DNA from: Flavobacterium luteolum
GTDB lineage: Bacteria > Bacteroidota > Bacteroidia > Flavobacteriales > Flavobacteriaceae
Direction of reading: 5' to 3'
DNA length: 64,000 nt
NCBI RefSeq assembly: GCF_027111275.1
Contig: NZ_CP114286.1
Location: 248,001-312,000, forward strand
Below the pieces are notes generated by a model. That model did no database searches, was not told where the DNA came from, and saw only the letters and a program-made list of their open reading frames with translations. Below are positions 34,153 to 44,296 of the stretch, one piece after another (the stretch's first letter is position 1; every line of letters begins with the position of its first letter). Made by a program: the position numbers and the translations under genes.

Positions 34153-36171
34153 TTATTTTTCGATTGGAGAGAATTTTACTGCTGTTCCTCCGCCAGCTGC
34201 CAATTTGATATCTAAAACAGTTTTACTGTTTACTTTTTGTTTAGAGATTGTAACTGGATACGGATTGGTTTTATAATTTGCTCCAGGTCCGTCTGCATAG
34301 ATTTCTGCTTCGTATTCTTTGTCTTTATCTAAAAATGACAAGGCTACTTTTAAATCTCTTGCGTTTCTATTTGTGATTGATCCTAAGTACCAATTTTTCT
34401 CATCCCAATCTTTACGGGCAATTGTAGTGTATTCTCCAATTTTAGAATCTAATACTTTAGTATCAGACCAAGTACAAGGCACGTCTTTTACGAATTGAAA
34501 TTCTGGTTTGCCTTCATAATTTTCAGGTAAATCGGATGCCATTTGCAACGGACTGAAAATAATAACATACAATGCCAATTGATTTGCTAATGTAGTTTGC
34601 ACTTTTGCTCCAGATGGAGTTTTGTAATCAAAATTGAAGTTTCCAGGTGTGTAATCAAATGGTCCAGAAAGCATTCTTGTAAATGGCAAAGTTGTCAAAT
34701 GCTCTGGTGTATTTCCTCCGTCTACAGACCATGCATTATATTCTTGTCCACGTCCGCCTTCTTGAGACATAAAGTTTGGATATGTACGCTGTAAACCCGT
34801 TCCTTTCATTGGTTCGTGGTTATCAATCATAATATGATATTTAGCAGCAGTTTCGATCACTTTTCTGTAATGACGCGCTCCGTATTGGCTATCATGCCAT
34901 TCTTTTTTATCCAAATATTTGTTTACATAACCTGTTTTTACTGAGTTCACTCCCATTTTCTGATACAGTTTGAAAGCATCTTCTAATTGGTTTTCATAAT
35001 TTTTAGTTGCTCCAGCCGTTTCGTGATGTCCAATTAAACGAACATTTTTTACAGCAGCATATTTGGTAATTTCTTCCAAATTAAAATCTGGATAGGCTTT
35101 TACAAAACTAAATGCAGAACCGTCAGCAGTCCAGTCGCCATCCCAGCCTTCATTCCATCCTTCAACTAAAACTCCGTCAAAACCATTTTTCGCAGCAAAA
35201 TCAATGTATTCTTTTGTATTTTTGGTTGTTGCGCCATGTTTTGGACCTTGTCCCCAAGTGTATTTTTCTAAATGCATTCCCCACCAGATTCCAATATATT
35301 TTGAAGGAGTAATCCAAGATAAGTCTTCAATTTTTGAAGGCTCATTTAAATTAAGCATAATAGTTGAAGTTGCTACATCTCCAGGAGTTTTCCCTACAAC
35401 AATAGTTCTCCAAGGTGTTTTAAAAGGCGTTTCGGCATATACTTTTACACCATCTGCCCATGGCACCAAATCACTTTTGTATTGTTTGTCTGTAGTTTTT
35501 AAAAGCGTCATTGAAGCAAAATCTGTTAAATTGGCTTCGTGAATGGCTACATACAATTTGTCTTTGGTTTCAAAAGTGGCTGGCGTATTAATCGTATCGG
35601 TTTTGCTCATTAACGTCTTGCGGTATTCACTTTCGTAATAACTGTTTTCGCGATGAACTGGAATCCACCAAACTTCGTTATTATCTTTAAAAGTAAATTG
35701 TGTCACTTCATTAGAGATTTTGACTTTTCCTAAGTGAGGCTGTTTTGGAAATTCATAACGAAATCCAACTCCATCATCAAAAACTCTAAAAATAATATCG
35801 ACTAAGCGCTCCTCGCCTTTTGCTTCTTTTAAATGAACAATCAGTTCGTTATGATGGTCTCTTACTTTTTTGAATTCGCCCCAAGGCTGTTCCCAAGTTT
35901 CATCTGCCGATTTTTCTTCTGTAGAAACGACTTCAAAACCATCTGTCATTTTAGCTAAACCTTGAAATTCAAATCCCATAAGTGAAGGTTCAATAACCGA
36001 TTTTCCGTTAGAAGAAAAACTGTATTGCGGCTGTCCTGAAGGAGTTAATTCAAACGTTAATTCAGAGACTTTTTCTGGAGAACTGATTTTATACGTTTTT
36101 TTAGTACTGCAGGCCATAACCAGCATTGATGCTAAAGCCACAAGACAGTATCTATATTTTCTGTTTTTCAT
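34153..36171 (-). CDS. GH97-family alpha-glycosidase (SusB-like lipoprotein)
   Basis: A 672-residue enzyme with a lipoprotein signal (lipobox LVMAC, Cys21). The N-terminal beta-sandwich runs to about residue 285, followed by a (beta/alpha)8 barrel with the family motif VLVEGWNEGWDGDW (about 334-347), then NHEPMKGTGLQRTYPNFMSQEG and a C-terminal beta domain. At the site where retaining GH97 members carry a nucleophilic Asp this protein reads VKTGYV, and the NHEP Glu is present, as in inverting alpha-glucosidases such as SusB. It should release glucose from maltooligosaccharides in the periplasm or on the cell surface. Confidence 0.9.
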   Translation of the reverse strand: MKNRKYRYCLVALASMLVMACSTKKTYKISSPEKVSELTFELTPSGQPQYSFSSNGKSVIEPSLMGFEFQGLAKMTDGFEVVSTEEKSADETWEQPWGEFKKVRDHHNELIVHLKEAKGEERLVDIIFRVFDDGVGFRYEFPKQPHLGKVKISNEVTQFTFKDNNEVWWIPVHRENSYYESEYRKTLMSKTDTINTPATFETKDKLYVAIHEANLTDFASMTLLKTTDKQYKSDLVPWADGVKVYAETPFKTPWRTIVVGKTPGDVATSTIMLNLNEPSKIEDLSWITPSKYIGIWWGMHLEKYTWGQGPKHGATTKNTKEYIDFAAKNGFDGVLVEGWNEGWDGDWTADGSAFSFVKAYPDFNLEEITKYAAVKNVRLIGHHETAGATKNYENQLEDAFKLYQKMGVNSVKTGYVNKYLDKKEWHDSQYGARHYRKVIETAAKYHIMIDNHEPMKGTGLQRTYPNFMSQEGGRGQEYNAWSVDGGNTPEHLTTLPFTRMLSGPFDYTPGNFNFDYKTPSGAKVQTTLANQLALYVIIFSPLQMASDLPENYEGKPEFQFVKDVPCTWSDTKVLDSKIGEYTTIARKDWDEKNWYLGSITNRNARDLKVALSFLDKDKEYEAEIYADGPGANYKTNPYPVTISKQKVNSKTVLDIKLAAGGGTAVKFSPIEK

Positions 36172-36196
36172 TATTTAAATTGTATTAATTACAGCT

Positions 36197-37441
36197 CTAT
36201 TTTATTTCGCTTATTATTTGTTTTGCTTTTGCTGGTTGCATCGAAACAAAATAATTAAACGCTTGGTCAAGTTTTTTCTGGATCTCGACATTTCCTTTTT
36301 TCTGTACGCGTAAATCATACAATTTGCTGATATCTGGAAATACGCTTTCTGTGCTTTTTACTCCGGCAAAAGTTTTGATTTTTTCGATAAAAGAATATCC
36401 AAATTCTACTGTTGGTTCAATCATGGTTCCTTCTCCGAAATCGTTCCATGTAATCAGCTGCAGGTAATTTACATTTGCATTTTTGGCTAAAGTCAAAGTT
36501 TCATCAAGTGTCGCTCCATTGTTATGTTCTATCGTCCATCCAATTGCTGCTCCACCTCCGCCTGCGGCATAAAAATCTTTAAAACCAGGATAAGCACTTC
36601 CCATTGCCACACCCAATTTTGGTTTGGTGTTGGTATAAAAGTTTGTGAGATAAGTGTTGTCTTTGTATACCCAAGCATATTCGCCAGAAGCATTATCTCC
36701 TGCCATTGAAGAGTGATCCCAAAGTGTCAAGAAAGTAGGTTTTGCTGTTAAAGTATTAAAGACATTTGTCCATTCAGCTGGGGTCTGTAGCACAATTGGT
36801 CCAAAATTCATTAACAGCGGTTTACCATTAATCTTAATATAATTAGCATCAGAGAAATAATTCTTTTCTACATAAGCCAAATCTGTTTTTGCTGCACCGG
36901 TTACCGAAATTGCTTTTCCTGCGTTTACAACATTTGTTAGAAATCGGTCTTCGTATACAATGGCATATTCTAAACCTACTTTGTCTAACATTTCGATTAA
37001 TTGATCTGTATTTTCTTTGATCATTCCGTAATCATTTACATCGTAAGTACCGTACCAATCAATCAGAATTCCATCAATTCCTGAATATTTCATCAATAAT
37101 AAATGATTTTCGATCACATTTTTATCTCCTGAGTGATAAGGTCCAATCAGCGGATAATAGTACGATGCAATTTCTCTTCGGCCGTTTGCTCCTAAGTTGT
37201 TCGGATTTTTGTTTGCCATTGTCCAGTGATATCCCCATTTTTTATCGGCACTGCTTTCGTTGGTTTCAAACCACGGCATGTAGTGCATATAAATCTTGGT
37301 GCTATTGGTTTTCTCAATCGCAACAGGGTTTGTTTTCTCTGGTTCTACTGGTTTGTCTGAACCTTTGTCATCGCTGCTGCATCCAGCAACCATCGCAATA
37401 CTCATCAAACCAAAAACCAACGATGTGATATATCTTTTCAT
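36197..37441 (-). CDS. GH71/99-like glycoside hydrolase, lipoprotein
   Basis: A 414-residue protein with a lipoprotein signal (SIAMVAGCSSDD). The catalytic barrel begins YMHYMPWFETNES and contains YYYPLIGPYHSGD, GIDGILIDWYGTYD, and the late WNDFGEGTMIEPT, the equivalent of the EWHEGTxIEP element of GH99-like enzymes. Close relatives act on alpha-mannosides or alpha-glucans; the specificity here is unknown, though the SusCD/GH97 context favours an alpha-glucan. The ATG at 37441 starts the signal; an upstream in-frame ATG adds 12 polar residues. It lies 25 bases before GH97. Confidence 0.8.
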   Translation of the reverse strand: MKRYITSLVFGLMSIAMVAGCSSDDKGSDKPVEPEKTNPVAIEKTNSTKIYMHYMPWFETNESSADKKWGYHWTMANKNPNNLGANGRREIASYYYPLIGPYHSGDKNVIENHLLLMKYSGIDGILIDWYGTYDVNDYGMIKENTDQLIEMLDKVGLEYAIVYEDRFLTNVVNAGKAISVTGAAKTDLAYVEKNYFSDANYIKINGKPLLMNFGPIVLQTPAEWTNVFNTLTAKPTFLTLWDHSSMAGDNASGEYAWVYKDNTYLTNFYTNTKPKLGVAMGSAYPGFKDFYAAGGGGAAIGWTIEHNNGATLDETLTLAKNANVNYLQLITWNDFGEGTMIEPTVEFGYSFIEKIKTFAGVKSTESVFPDISKLYDLRVQKKGNVEIQKKLDQAFNYFVSMQPAKAKQIISEIK

Positions 37442-37474
37442 ATTGATGTACTGTTTGTTATTTTTATATTTTGC

Positions 37475-37532
37475 CACAGATTAAAAGATTAAAAAGGATT
37501 ATTAATCTGTGAAAATCCTTTAATCTGTGGCT
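37475..37532. repeat. Inverted repeat GCCACAGATTAAA
   Basis: TGCCACAGATTAAAAGATT at 37475-37493 pairs with TCCTTTAATCTGTGGC at 37516-37531, with an inner copy of AATCTGTG. This type of GCCACAGATT element recurs between genes in Flavobacteriia; a relative (TAGCCACAAATTCACGAA) is at 46152. Confidence 0.5.
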
Positions 37533-37565
37533 AAATAAAGCCTCGCAGATAATCATTTTAAAAAC

Positions 37566-37606
37566 ATGTCAGCCTTCCACGACTAACCAACATGGAAGAC
37601 TGACAT
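37566..37606 (-). terminator. Terminator-like hairpin between susD and the enzyme genes
   Basis: 14-bp arms ATGTCAGCCTTCCA / TGGAAGACTGACAT (37566-37579, 37593-37606) pair fully if one G-U is allowed, and on the minus strand a TTTTT run follows. It sits just after the susD stop, inside the operon, and may let SusCD be made in excess over the enzymes. Confidence 0.65.
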
Positions 37607-37615
37607 TCTAGTAAC

Positions 37616-39127
37616 CTAATTTGGATACCCAGGATTTTGTTTTAGATTTTTATTGGTAGTTAAAACGCTGCTCGGAATTGGGAAAATTGCTCTGTATTTT
37701 TCCGTTGTGCCTTTTGACCACCATGGCTCGAAGAATGTTCCAAAACGAATGTTATCTGTTCTTCTTCTTCCTTCAAATGTGAATTCTTTCAGTAACTCTT
37801 GATCAATAAATTTAAGATCAATTGTTGTTGGCAATTCTTCACCTGCACGAGACGCAACTTGCTGTACAAATGGTCTTGCTAAATCTGGCGATCCTAAACG
37901 AACGTAACATTCTGCCTGCATCATTAAGATTTCAGAGTAACGAATTAATACAAAATCATGATCGCGCTCCCATTGCTCTCCTGCTTTCATTTCGTATTTA
38001 TGCAAACGAACTCCTTCATTTTCTTTTGCATCTTCAAGACTTGTTAGGTTCTCTGTATAAGTAAGAGGCTCTCCGTTACTCATAATAATTACACTTCCTG
38101 TCGCAAGATTGATCTGATCGCCTTCTAGCATACATTTCTTTCTTTTGTCTGTATCTGCAAAAGAAGAATAAACTCCTGGCTGCGCGCACATACCGTTTGC
38201 ACTCCAAGGATAATTATTTGGAATTGCAGAAATAGCTAGATTTTGACTGTAATGGCAAGACATTGAGTTCATGTAGTTTCCAACTGTTCCTGCTTTTGAA
38301 TCGTAAGGGATCGCAAAAATAATTTCTGGCGAAGTTTGATTTTCTGTCACGAAATTCGAAAAGAAATCTGGTGTCAAACTGTATCCTGTAACCTTTTGGC
38401 ACATATTGATACAATCTTGCCAACGTGGCTGACCGATAAACGCTTCTGAATTAAGATACAATCTTGCCAAAATAGAATACGCAACATTTCTAGTCATCTT
38501 AGAATACACCACATTTGGATTTAAAAACGGAAGAGCGTCTGTCAATTCTTTTTCAACAAAATCATAAACTTGTTTTCTTGTTGAATTGGTTGGAAGATCT
38601 GTATCTTCAAAATTGGTTACAATTGGAACATTTCCGAATAAATCTAAAAGATTGTAATAGTAATAGGCTCTAAGCGCTTTTAATTCAGCAAAAATCGGTT
38701 CTTTTGATTTCTCGCTAAGAGACGATTTATTGATTTGATAGATAATTGCGTTGATTTTTGCGATTCCGGTATAGTTGTAACGCCAAGCCGAAAGAATCAT
38801 TCTATTATCTGATTTCCAAGTATGCTTTTGCGCATCTTGGTATTGTCCTCCATCGTACCAGTTTGTACCTCTTGTCGGAATTGTAGCTTCGTCTGAAACT
38901 ACTTCATTCAAAAAGAAAACATATTCGCAAGTCGGGTAATTATTTGAGATATCATCTTTGAATCCTCTTAAAGAAGAATAAGCTCCACCTACCAGCGCAT
39001 CAACTTCTTTGGTTGTATTTCCGAAATTTCCATCTTCTACCTGATCATACAGCTGCTCGTTCAAATCAGTACAAGATACTGTAAAAAGCATGCTTAAAAG
39101 TATTGCTGCTGTTATTTTGATTTTCAT
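37616..39127 (-). CDS. SusD/RagB-family glycan-binding lipoprotein
   Basis: A 503-residue surface lipoprotein (lipobox LFTVSC). It has the N-terminal helical TPR-like scaffold, AELKALRAYYYYNLLDLFGNVPIVT (the family's RAYYY...GxVP signature), and the C-terminal RYSEILMMQAECYVRLG with EFTFEGRRRTDNIRFGTF, hallmark sequences of SusD. It caps the SusC transporter and binds the oligosaccharide. It is 28 bases downstream of susC. Confidence 0.95.
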   Translation of the reverse strand: MKIKITAAILLSMLFTVSCTDLNEQLYDQVEDGNFGNTTKEVDALVGGAYSSLRGFKDDISNNYPTCEYVFFLNEVVSDEATIPTRGTNWYDGGQYQDAQKHTWKSDNRMILSAWRYNYTGIAKINAIIYQINKSSLSEKSKEPIFAELKALRAYYYYNLLDLFGNVPIVTNFEDTDLPTNSTRKQVYDFVEKELTDALPFLNPNVVYSKMTRNVAYSILARLYLNSEAFIGQPRWQDCINMCQKVTGYSLTPDFFSNFVTENQTSPEIIFAIPYDSKAGTVGNYMNSMSCHYSQNLAISAIPNNYPWSANGMCAQPGVYSSFADTDKRKKCMLEGDQINLATGSVIIMSNGEPLTYTENLTSLEDAKENEGVRLHKYEMKAGEQWERDHDFVLIRYSEILMMQAECYVRLGSPDLARPFVQQVASRAGEELPTTIDLKFIDQELLKEFTFEGRRRTDNIRFGTFFEPWWSKGTTEKYRAIFPIPSSVLTTNKNLKQNPGYPN

Positions 39128-39155
39128 TGTTAATATTTTTTGGTTATCAATTCGC

Positions 39156-42100
39156 TTAGTTATTCAGCGTAAAATTTAATCCAACAGAAATAGTAGTTGG
39201 TCGAGGATAATTGTTGTATCTGTCAATTCCAGGAGCTGCCAAACCAGTTTGATCCATTACTCCCGTCTGGCCAATTCCGTCCTGAGCATTTAAACCAATC
39301 TCTGGATCTACACCTTTGTAACCTGTAATTACAAATAAGTTTTCTCCCATTACATACATTCTAACTTTAGATTTTTTGTATTTCAATGGTAAAGTATAAC
39401 CAAAAGTTAGGGTCTGAAGTCTAAAGAAAGAAGCATCTTCGATCCAGTAATCAGAATACTTAGGCGCAGAAGTAATGCCGCTGCTTAAGAAAGCATCTGG
39501 CACATTATACGCTGGCAATCTAGTTGGATCGTTCAACATCATGTTTGTCGCGTTCAAAGCTTTTTGTCCAAACATTCCGTATCCAGAAAGTCCAAGATCA
39601 AAATTTCCGTATGTAAAATTCATTCCGATACCTACTGTCAAATCTGGCTGAATGTTTCCTAAATCTGTTTTATCTGCATCAACCAAAGCACTTTCATCAA
39701 CAACTTGTCCTGCGGCATTGTAATACTGTATTTTTCCGTTAGGATCTAAACCTGCGTTTTTGAATCCCCAGAAAGTACCAACAGGATATCCTTCTGCAAT
39801 AATTTGAGAATACTGCCCAGACATACCAGCTAAACCATGAAGAGATCCACTGTAGATAACATCTGTTTTATAAGTTGGGTTTGAAAGTTTTTCAATTTTC
39901 TGAACGTTGTGTCCAAGAGTTAAATTAGCATTCCAGTTGAATTTATCTCCTCTGATAATATCAGCATTCAAAGTTAACTCTACCCCTTTGTTTGACATTT
40001 CTCCAACGTTTGCCAACATTGTTCCCACTAAATATGGTGGCTGAGGAACTTCGTAAGTATATAATAAATCTTTTGTCTTTTTAGAATAATATTCGAATGA
40101 TCCTGTAATTCTGTTGAAAAGACCAAAGTCAAAACCAACGTTAATTTGCTCTGTAGATTCCCATTTCAAATCAGGATTTGGGTTTTGTTTTGGAGAATAA
40201 GCCAAACTCCAAGTTTTAGTAACTGGATCGTAATAACTGTCATTTCCAACTCCTAAGATAGAAAGTGATTTGTACTCACCAATTCCATCTTGGTTACCTG
40301 TAATACCCCAACCTACTCTTAATTTTAAGTTGTCTAACCATCCTTTTGAAGATTCCATGAATTCTTCGTTAGAAACTCTCCAAGCAGCAGAAGCAGATGG
40401 GAAAGTTCCCCATTTATTATTTTCTCCAAAACGGCTAGATCCGTCACGTCTTACAGTTGCAGTCAATAAATATTTGCCATCGTAACCGTAGTTAGCACGA
40501 GCGTAAAAAGAAACTAAATTTGATTTTCCTTTGTATGAATACACATCGCTTAAACGATAGTTGTAACCAGCTCCTAAATTATTGTAGCTGAAAGCATCTG
40601 TTACAAATCCGCCTCTTTGCGCTCCAAAACCTTCATAGATATTTTCTAGGTAAGAATAACCCGCCAAAGCGCTAATATTATGTTTGTCAATAACTTTGCT
40701 GTAGTTCACATAAAGCTCCCCTTGTGCATTTGTGTATTCTGCATACGTTCTTTGTGCAAAACCGCCTTCAGTCTGCCCTTCCATAACCGCATAAGATGGT
40801 TTGTAAGTTCCTCCTTTTACAGCATTGTGCTCTAACGAAATGTTTGCAGTGGCAGTAAAGTCATTCAAGAATTTCACATCTGTTTTAAAATAACCTAAAA
40901 GTCTGTGTCTTTCATTGTCAAAAGTTCTGTTGGTTAAAATCTCAACTGGATTTTGATAAAGGTTTCCTGTTACAACACTAAAATCTCCATTTGCATCGTA
41001 AACCGGAATTGTTGGATTTAAGTTGTATGCTCTTTCAAAAATTCTATAATCAATTGGGTGCCATTTGTCAATGTTTGCAAATAATCCCATATCAAATTTT
41101 ACTTCTTTGTTATCTCCAAGAAATTGATAAGCACTAACATTTCCGCTTAATCTTTCTAAACCAGATTTTTTAATAACACCTTCATTGTTTAAGTACGAAA
41201 GCGAAGTTCTAAAACCGCTATCAGCTTTTCCAGAATTGATACTTAAAGTATGTGACTGAGAAATAGCTGTCTGCTCAATTGCTTTTTGCCAGTTTGTATT
41301 TGCACCGTAATCTACCGCATCGGCAATTCCGTTCTGACGAACATAACCTCTCCATTGATTTGCAGATAATAAATCTAAGTTGTCATTAACATATCCAACG
41401 CTAGATAATCCGCTGTACACTACAGAAACTCCTTTTGTTCCAGATTTTGTTGTAATCATGATTACCCCGTTTGCTCCACGAGAACCATAAATTGCTGTTG
41501 CTGAAGCATCTTTAAGAACGTCAACCGATTTAATATCTGAAGGCTGAACCACGTTAATATCAACACCTGCAATACCATCTACCACAATTAACGGACTGTT
41601 GCTAGCTGTTAAAGAAGTTCCTCCACGAAGACGGATTGTAGAACCTGCAGCTGGATCTCCAGAAGGACGAATAATATTTAATCCCGCAACTTTTCCTTGC
41701 AAAACCTGCTCTGTAGAAGAAATAGTTCCTTTTACTAAATCATCTGCTCCAACTGTCGAAATTGCTCCAGTTAAATCTGATTTTTTTACTTTTCCGTAAC
41801 CTACAGAAACTACTTGAACTTCTGCCAATGTATATCCATCATTTTGCAGACGCACCTCAACATTAGAAGTACTTCCTGTAATTTGGATTTTTTGTGTTGT
41901 CGATCCGATAAACGAAACTTCGATTGCACCTCCTACGGCTACCTGAAGGCTAAATTTACCATCAAAATCTGTTGTAGTTCCGTTTTTTGTTCCTACTTCA
42001 ATGATAGAAGCTCCCGGCAATACCGTACCCGTATTGTCATAAACGGTTCCTGAGATTTGTTTTTTCGTCTGCGCGAAAGTGCTGGCAGAAAGAAAAAGCA

Positions 42101-42173
42101 TAAAAATCATCAATACCGCTCCTTTAGCAGTCCACATTTGATGCAGGACGCTTTTTGTATTTTTACTATTCAT
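39156..42173 (-). CDS. SusC/RagA-family TonB-linked outer-membrane transporter
   Basis: A 1005-residue transporter. After a signal peptide (to about residue 35, ...STFAQ) there is a carboxypeptidase-like beta-sandwich (ISGTVYDNTGTVLPGASIIEV...), the plug domain with TSLTASNSPLIVVDGIAG and IYGSRGANGVIMITTKSG, and a 22-strand barrel ending in GLNFTLNN. It imports oligosaccharides with energy from TonB. The plug and SusD-paired layout are typical; no anti-sigma (STN) domain is present, so regulation is by another route, here the SusR-like gene. Confidence 0.95.
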   Translation of the reverse strand: MNSKNTKSVLHQMWTAKGAVLMIFMLFLSASTFAQTKKQISGTVYDNTGTVLPGASIIEVGTKNGTTTDFDGKFSLQVAVGGAIEVSFIGSTTQKIQITGSTSNVEVRLQNDGYTLAEVQVVSVGYGKVKKSDLTGAISTVGADDLVKGTISSTEQVLQGKVAGLNIIRPSGDPAAGSTIRLRGGTSLTASNSPLIVVDGIAGVDINVVQPSDIKSVDVLKDASATAIYGSRGANGVIMITTKSGTKGVSVVYSGLSSVGYVNDNLDLLSANQWRGYVRQNGIADAVDYGANTNWQKAIEQTAISQSHTLSINSGKADSGFRTSLSYLNNEGVIKKSGLERLSGNVSAYQFLGDNKEVKFDMGLFANIDKWHPIDYRIFERAYNLNPTIPVYDANGDFSVVTGNLYQNPVEILTNRTFDNERHRLLGYFKTDVKFLNDFTATANISLEHNAVKGGTYKPSYAVMEGQTEGGFAQRTYAEYTNAQGELYVNYSKVIDKHNISALAGYSYLENIYEGFGAQRGGFVTDAFSYNNLGAGYNYRLSDVYSYKGKSNLVSFYARANYGYDGKYLLTATVRRDGSSRFGENNKWGTFPSASAAWRVSNEEFMESSKGWLDNLKLRVGWGITGNQDGIGEYKSLSILGVGNDSYYDPVTKTWSLAYSPKQNPNPDLKWESTEQINVGFDFGLFNRITGSFEYYSKKTKDLLYTYEVPQPPYLVGTMLANVGEMSNKGVELTLNADIIRGDKFNWNANLTLGHNVQKIEKLSNPTYKTDVIYSGSLHGLAGMSGQYSQIIAEGYPVGTFWGFKNAGLDPNGKIQYYNAAGQVVDESALVDADKTDLGNIQPDLTVGIGMNFTYGNFDLGLSGYGMFGQKALNATNMMLNDPTRLPAYNVPDAFLSSGITSAPKYSDYWIEDASFFRLQTLTFGYTLPLKYKKSKVRMYVMGENLFVITGYKGVDPEIGLNAQDGIGQTGVMDQTGLAAPGIDRYNNYPRPTTISVGLNFTLNN

Positions 42174-42201
42174 TAGAATTGGTGTTTTAATTTAATAGTG
42201 A

Positions 42202-43284
42202 TTATTTATCTAAAGTTTTAAGCGGAATCGTTGTATCCGAAATCGTTTTGTCTTTATTGTCTTTTACCAAAACATGGATTTCGCTTAAGCTTGGAATTCC
42301 GTTTAACTCTGAAACTAAATTGACAAAACCTTTAATTTCTGCAGTTCCTCCAGTAAACTCACCAGAAATTGTTTTAGGTCCAGCTGTAATAGTGTAGATT
42401 AATTTGGTTACACCTGCTTCGTTATTTTTTCTCGACATTCCAAGAAAATCTTTTTGACTGATTTGTGATGGAAAGAAAGCAAAACTTGGTGGCGGTGGTG
42501 GAACAAATTCTCCTGCGTAAATAACCTGATCGCCAGAATTTGCTGTCCAATTCTCTGCTACCATCAGAAAGTTTATTTTTTCCATTACAAAATCATCTGG
42601 TGCATTGAAGTACTGCTTAGGAACAAAATCCATTTTATAAAAACCGTTACCTAAATCTTTCAATTTTGTTTTTTCGGCAATTTCTGGTTTTGCAGCTTCA
42701 TACATTTGCTGAATAGCCCAATCATTTAAACCACCATGCATATGTACACTTGGAGTGCCAGCAAATGCAGGATTAAGATTTGCATTAAAAATAATACTTA
42801 CGGGTTTATCGATTAATGGTTTTGATGGGTACGATCTAAATAATTCACCTGAAGTATAGAAAGATGAAAAATCAGTATAAGGAACATTGCCAACATCACT
42901 TTGTTTAGATCCGTTTTTATTTTTCAAACGAAACCAGAATCCTGCACTTGCTGCTATTTCCTCTGGAGTCTTAGAAAAATATGTGGTTGGAGTCAAGGTA
43001 AAACTCCAGATTTTGTTTCCTTCATATTTTAGTTTTGCAAAATCTGATGAATTTTCCCAGTTTCCTGCATCTGGTTCAGATGGAGACCAGATCCAGATGT
43101 ACAAATCTTCTGTCTCAGCAAATGTCGATGCCGACATATCAAAGTACCAAGTAACTTTTTCATCATATTTGTAGATAACAGGAAATGATGATATTGGCCC
43201 TACAGCTCCAGCGGCTTCTTGTGCCTGAATAAAATTAGGAGCCATCAACAAGGCAAGTAAAATTGTATATATAAACTTTTTCAT
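42202..43284 (-). CDS. Secreted protein of the glycan locus, probable glycan-binding
   Basis: A 360-residue protein with a signal peptide (MKKFIYTILLALLMAPNFIQAQ). It contains two beta-rich domains: residues 35-150 with WYFDMSASTFAETEDLYIWIWSP and residues 155-265 with the VSIIFNANLNPAFAGTPSVHMHGG region, then a PPPPPS linker and a third region. Such proteins appear before susC in Bacteroidota polysaccharide loci and resemble DUF4961-type surface glycan binders. It has no lipobox, unlike its neighbour. Catalysis is not suggested. Confidence 0.6.
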   Translation of the reverse strand: MKKFIYTILLALLMAPNFIQAQEAAGAVGPISSFPVIYKYDEKVTWYFDMSASTFAETEDLYIWIWSPSEPDAGNWENSSDFAKLKYEGNKIWSFTLTPTTYFSKTPEEIAASAGFWFRLKNKNGSKQSDVGNVPYTDFSSFYTSGELFRSYPSKPLIDKPVSIIFNANLNPAFAGTPSVHMHGGLNDWAIQQMYEAAKPEIAEKTKLKDLGNGFYKMDFVPKQYFNAPDDFVMEKINFLMVAENWTANSGDQVIYAGEFVPPPPPSFAFFPSQISQKDFLGMSRKNNEAGVTKLIYTITAGPKTISGEFTGGTAEIKGFVNLVSELNGIPSLSEIHVLVKDNKDKTISDTTIPLKTLDK

Positions 43285-43292
43285 ATTACTTT

Positions 43293-43814
43293 TTAATTAA
43301 TAGCATTTAATTTAAACACATAAGACACAAAATCTACACCTCCAGAAGCATGTGTTAATTGAATCTGCAGTTCTTTGGTTTTACCTGGAACCGAAACCAA
43401 TCTCAATTCATCTGTTTTCTGCGTTTTTTGAGCATCGCTGTACAAGTAGATTTTTGTTCCAACGCCGTTGGTCTGCTGAAAATCTGAACTCAATGCCCAA
43501 TATCCTTTAGGAGCAAATAACGGAGGGACATTTCCAGTTACTTCATAACTTGTTGGATTGTTCTTTTCATCTACGTTAAATTTGATTTTAAAATCTTCGT
43601 AGTTAAAATAAGTACTCAAGTTTTCTTCGTTTGGTTCGATATTATTTGCTTTCGCAACTTCATCAACCATTTTCAGATTTGTTAATCCCCAATTCCCGTT
43701 TACTTTTTCATAAAGAGTAATTGGTGCTACGTAGCTTCCGTCATCTGTGTTATCGCATCCAATCGCAAAAAAACACATCATAAAAGCTAGCCAATAAAGA
43801 CTTTTACATTTCAT
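43293..43814 (-). CDS. Lipoprotein of the glycan locus (DUF5004-like)
   Basis: A 173-residue lipoprotein (lipobox FFAIGC). A small beta domain follows with VNGNWGLTNLKMVDEV and KELQIQLTHASGGVDFVSYVFKL. The sequence style fits DUF5004-type lipocalin-like proteins frequently located first in SusCD operons. It is the promoter-proximal gene, eight bases before the next gene, and probably sits on the cell surface. Function unknown. Confidence 0.55.
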   Translation of the reverse strand: MKCKSLYWLAFMMCFFAIGCDNTDDGSYVAPITLYEKVNGNWGLTNLKMVDEVAKANNIEPNEENLSTYFNYEDFKIKFNVDEKNNPTSYEVTGNVPPLFAPKGYWALSSDFQQTNGVGTKIYLYSDAQKTQKTDELRLVSVPGKTKELQIQLTHASGGVDFVSYVFKLNAIN

Positions 43815-44296
43815 AAATTTTTGGTTTTTGTTAGTTTGTTATCCCCTTCAAAAGGATACAGCGAAACTAGCCGTTAAATAAATCTTAAAAAAAAAATCTG
43901 ATAAAAATCAAGATGAAATTCAAAGAATAAAAAACATAATCAACTAATAATCAACTATTTAACTTTTTGTATTTTAGTAAAAAATCAAGACGCTGTTTAG
44001 ATAAAAATAAGCAGTTTTTATATGGTAAAAATGACAATATGTAAAATAATCAGTATATTTTTTTCACTATGCATATATATAACTAGTTTTTATTGTATAA
44101 TTGCAAATAAATTACCTGTTTTTAACATTTACAGCTTATTTTCACTCCGAAAATCACCTTTTAAAGCTATGTTATTAAACATTTTACAAGATTCTTGAAA
44201 AACAGGTTTAGCTTAATCTCAAACTTATTCTTAATTTTAAAACGAATTAACTAACTATATCTATCAACCAACTTTTCCCTAAACCAAAACAAAATC
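43815..44296. other. Divergent control region of the glycan locus
   Basis: The 482 bases between the lipoprotein gene and the SusR-like gene are very AT-rich and hold no reading frame. On the minus strand, a GTATCCTTTTG stretch about 45 bases upstream of the lipoprotein start is a poor -7 candidate. No clear palindrome for the regulator was found by eye. Confidence 0.4.
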
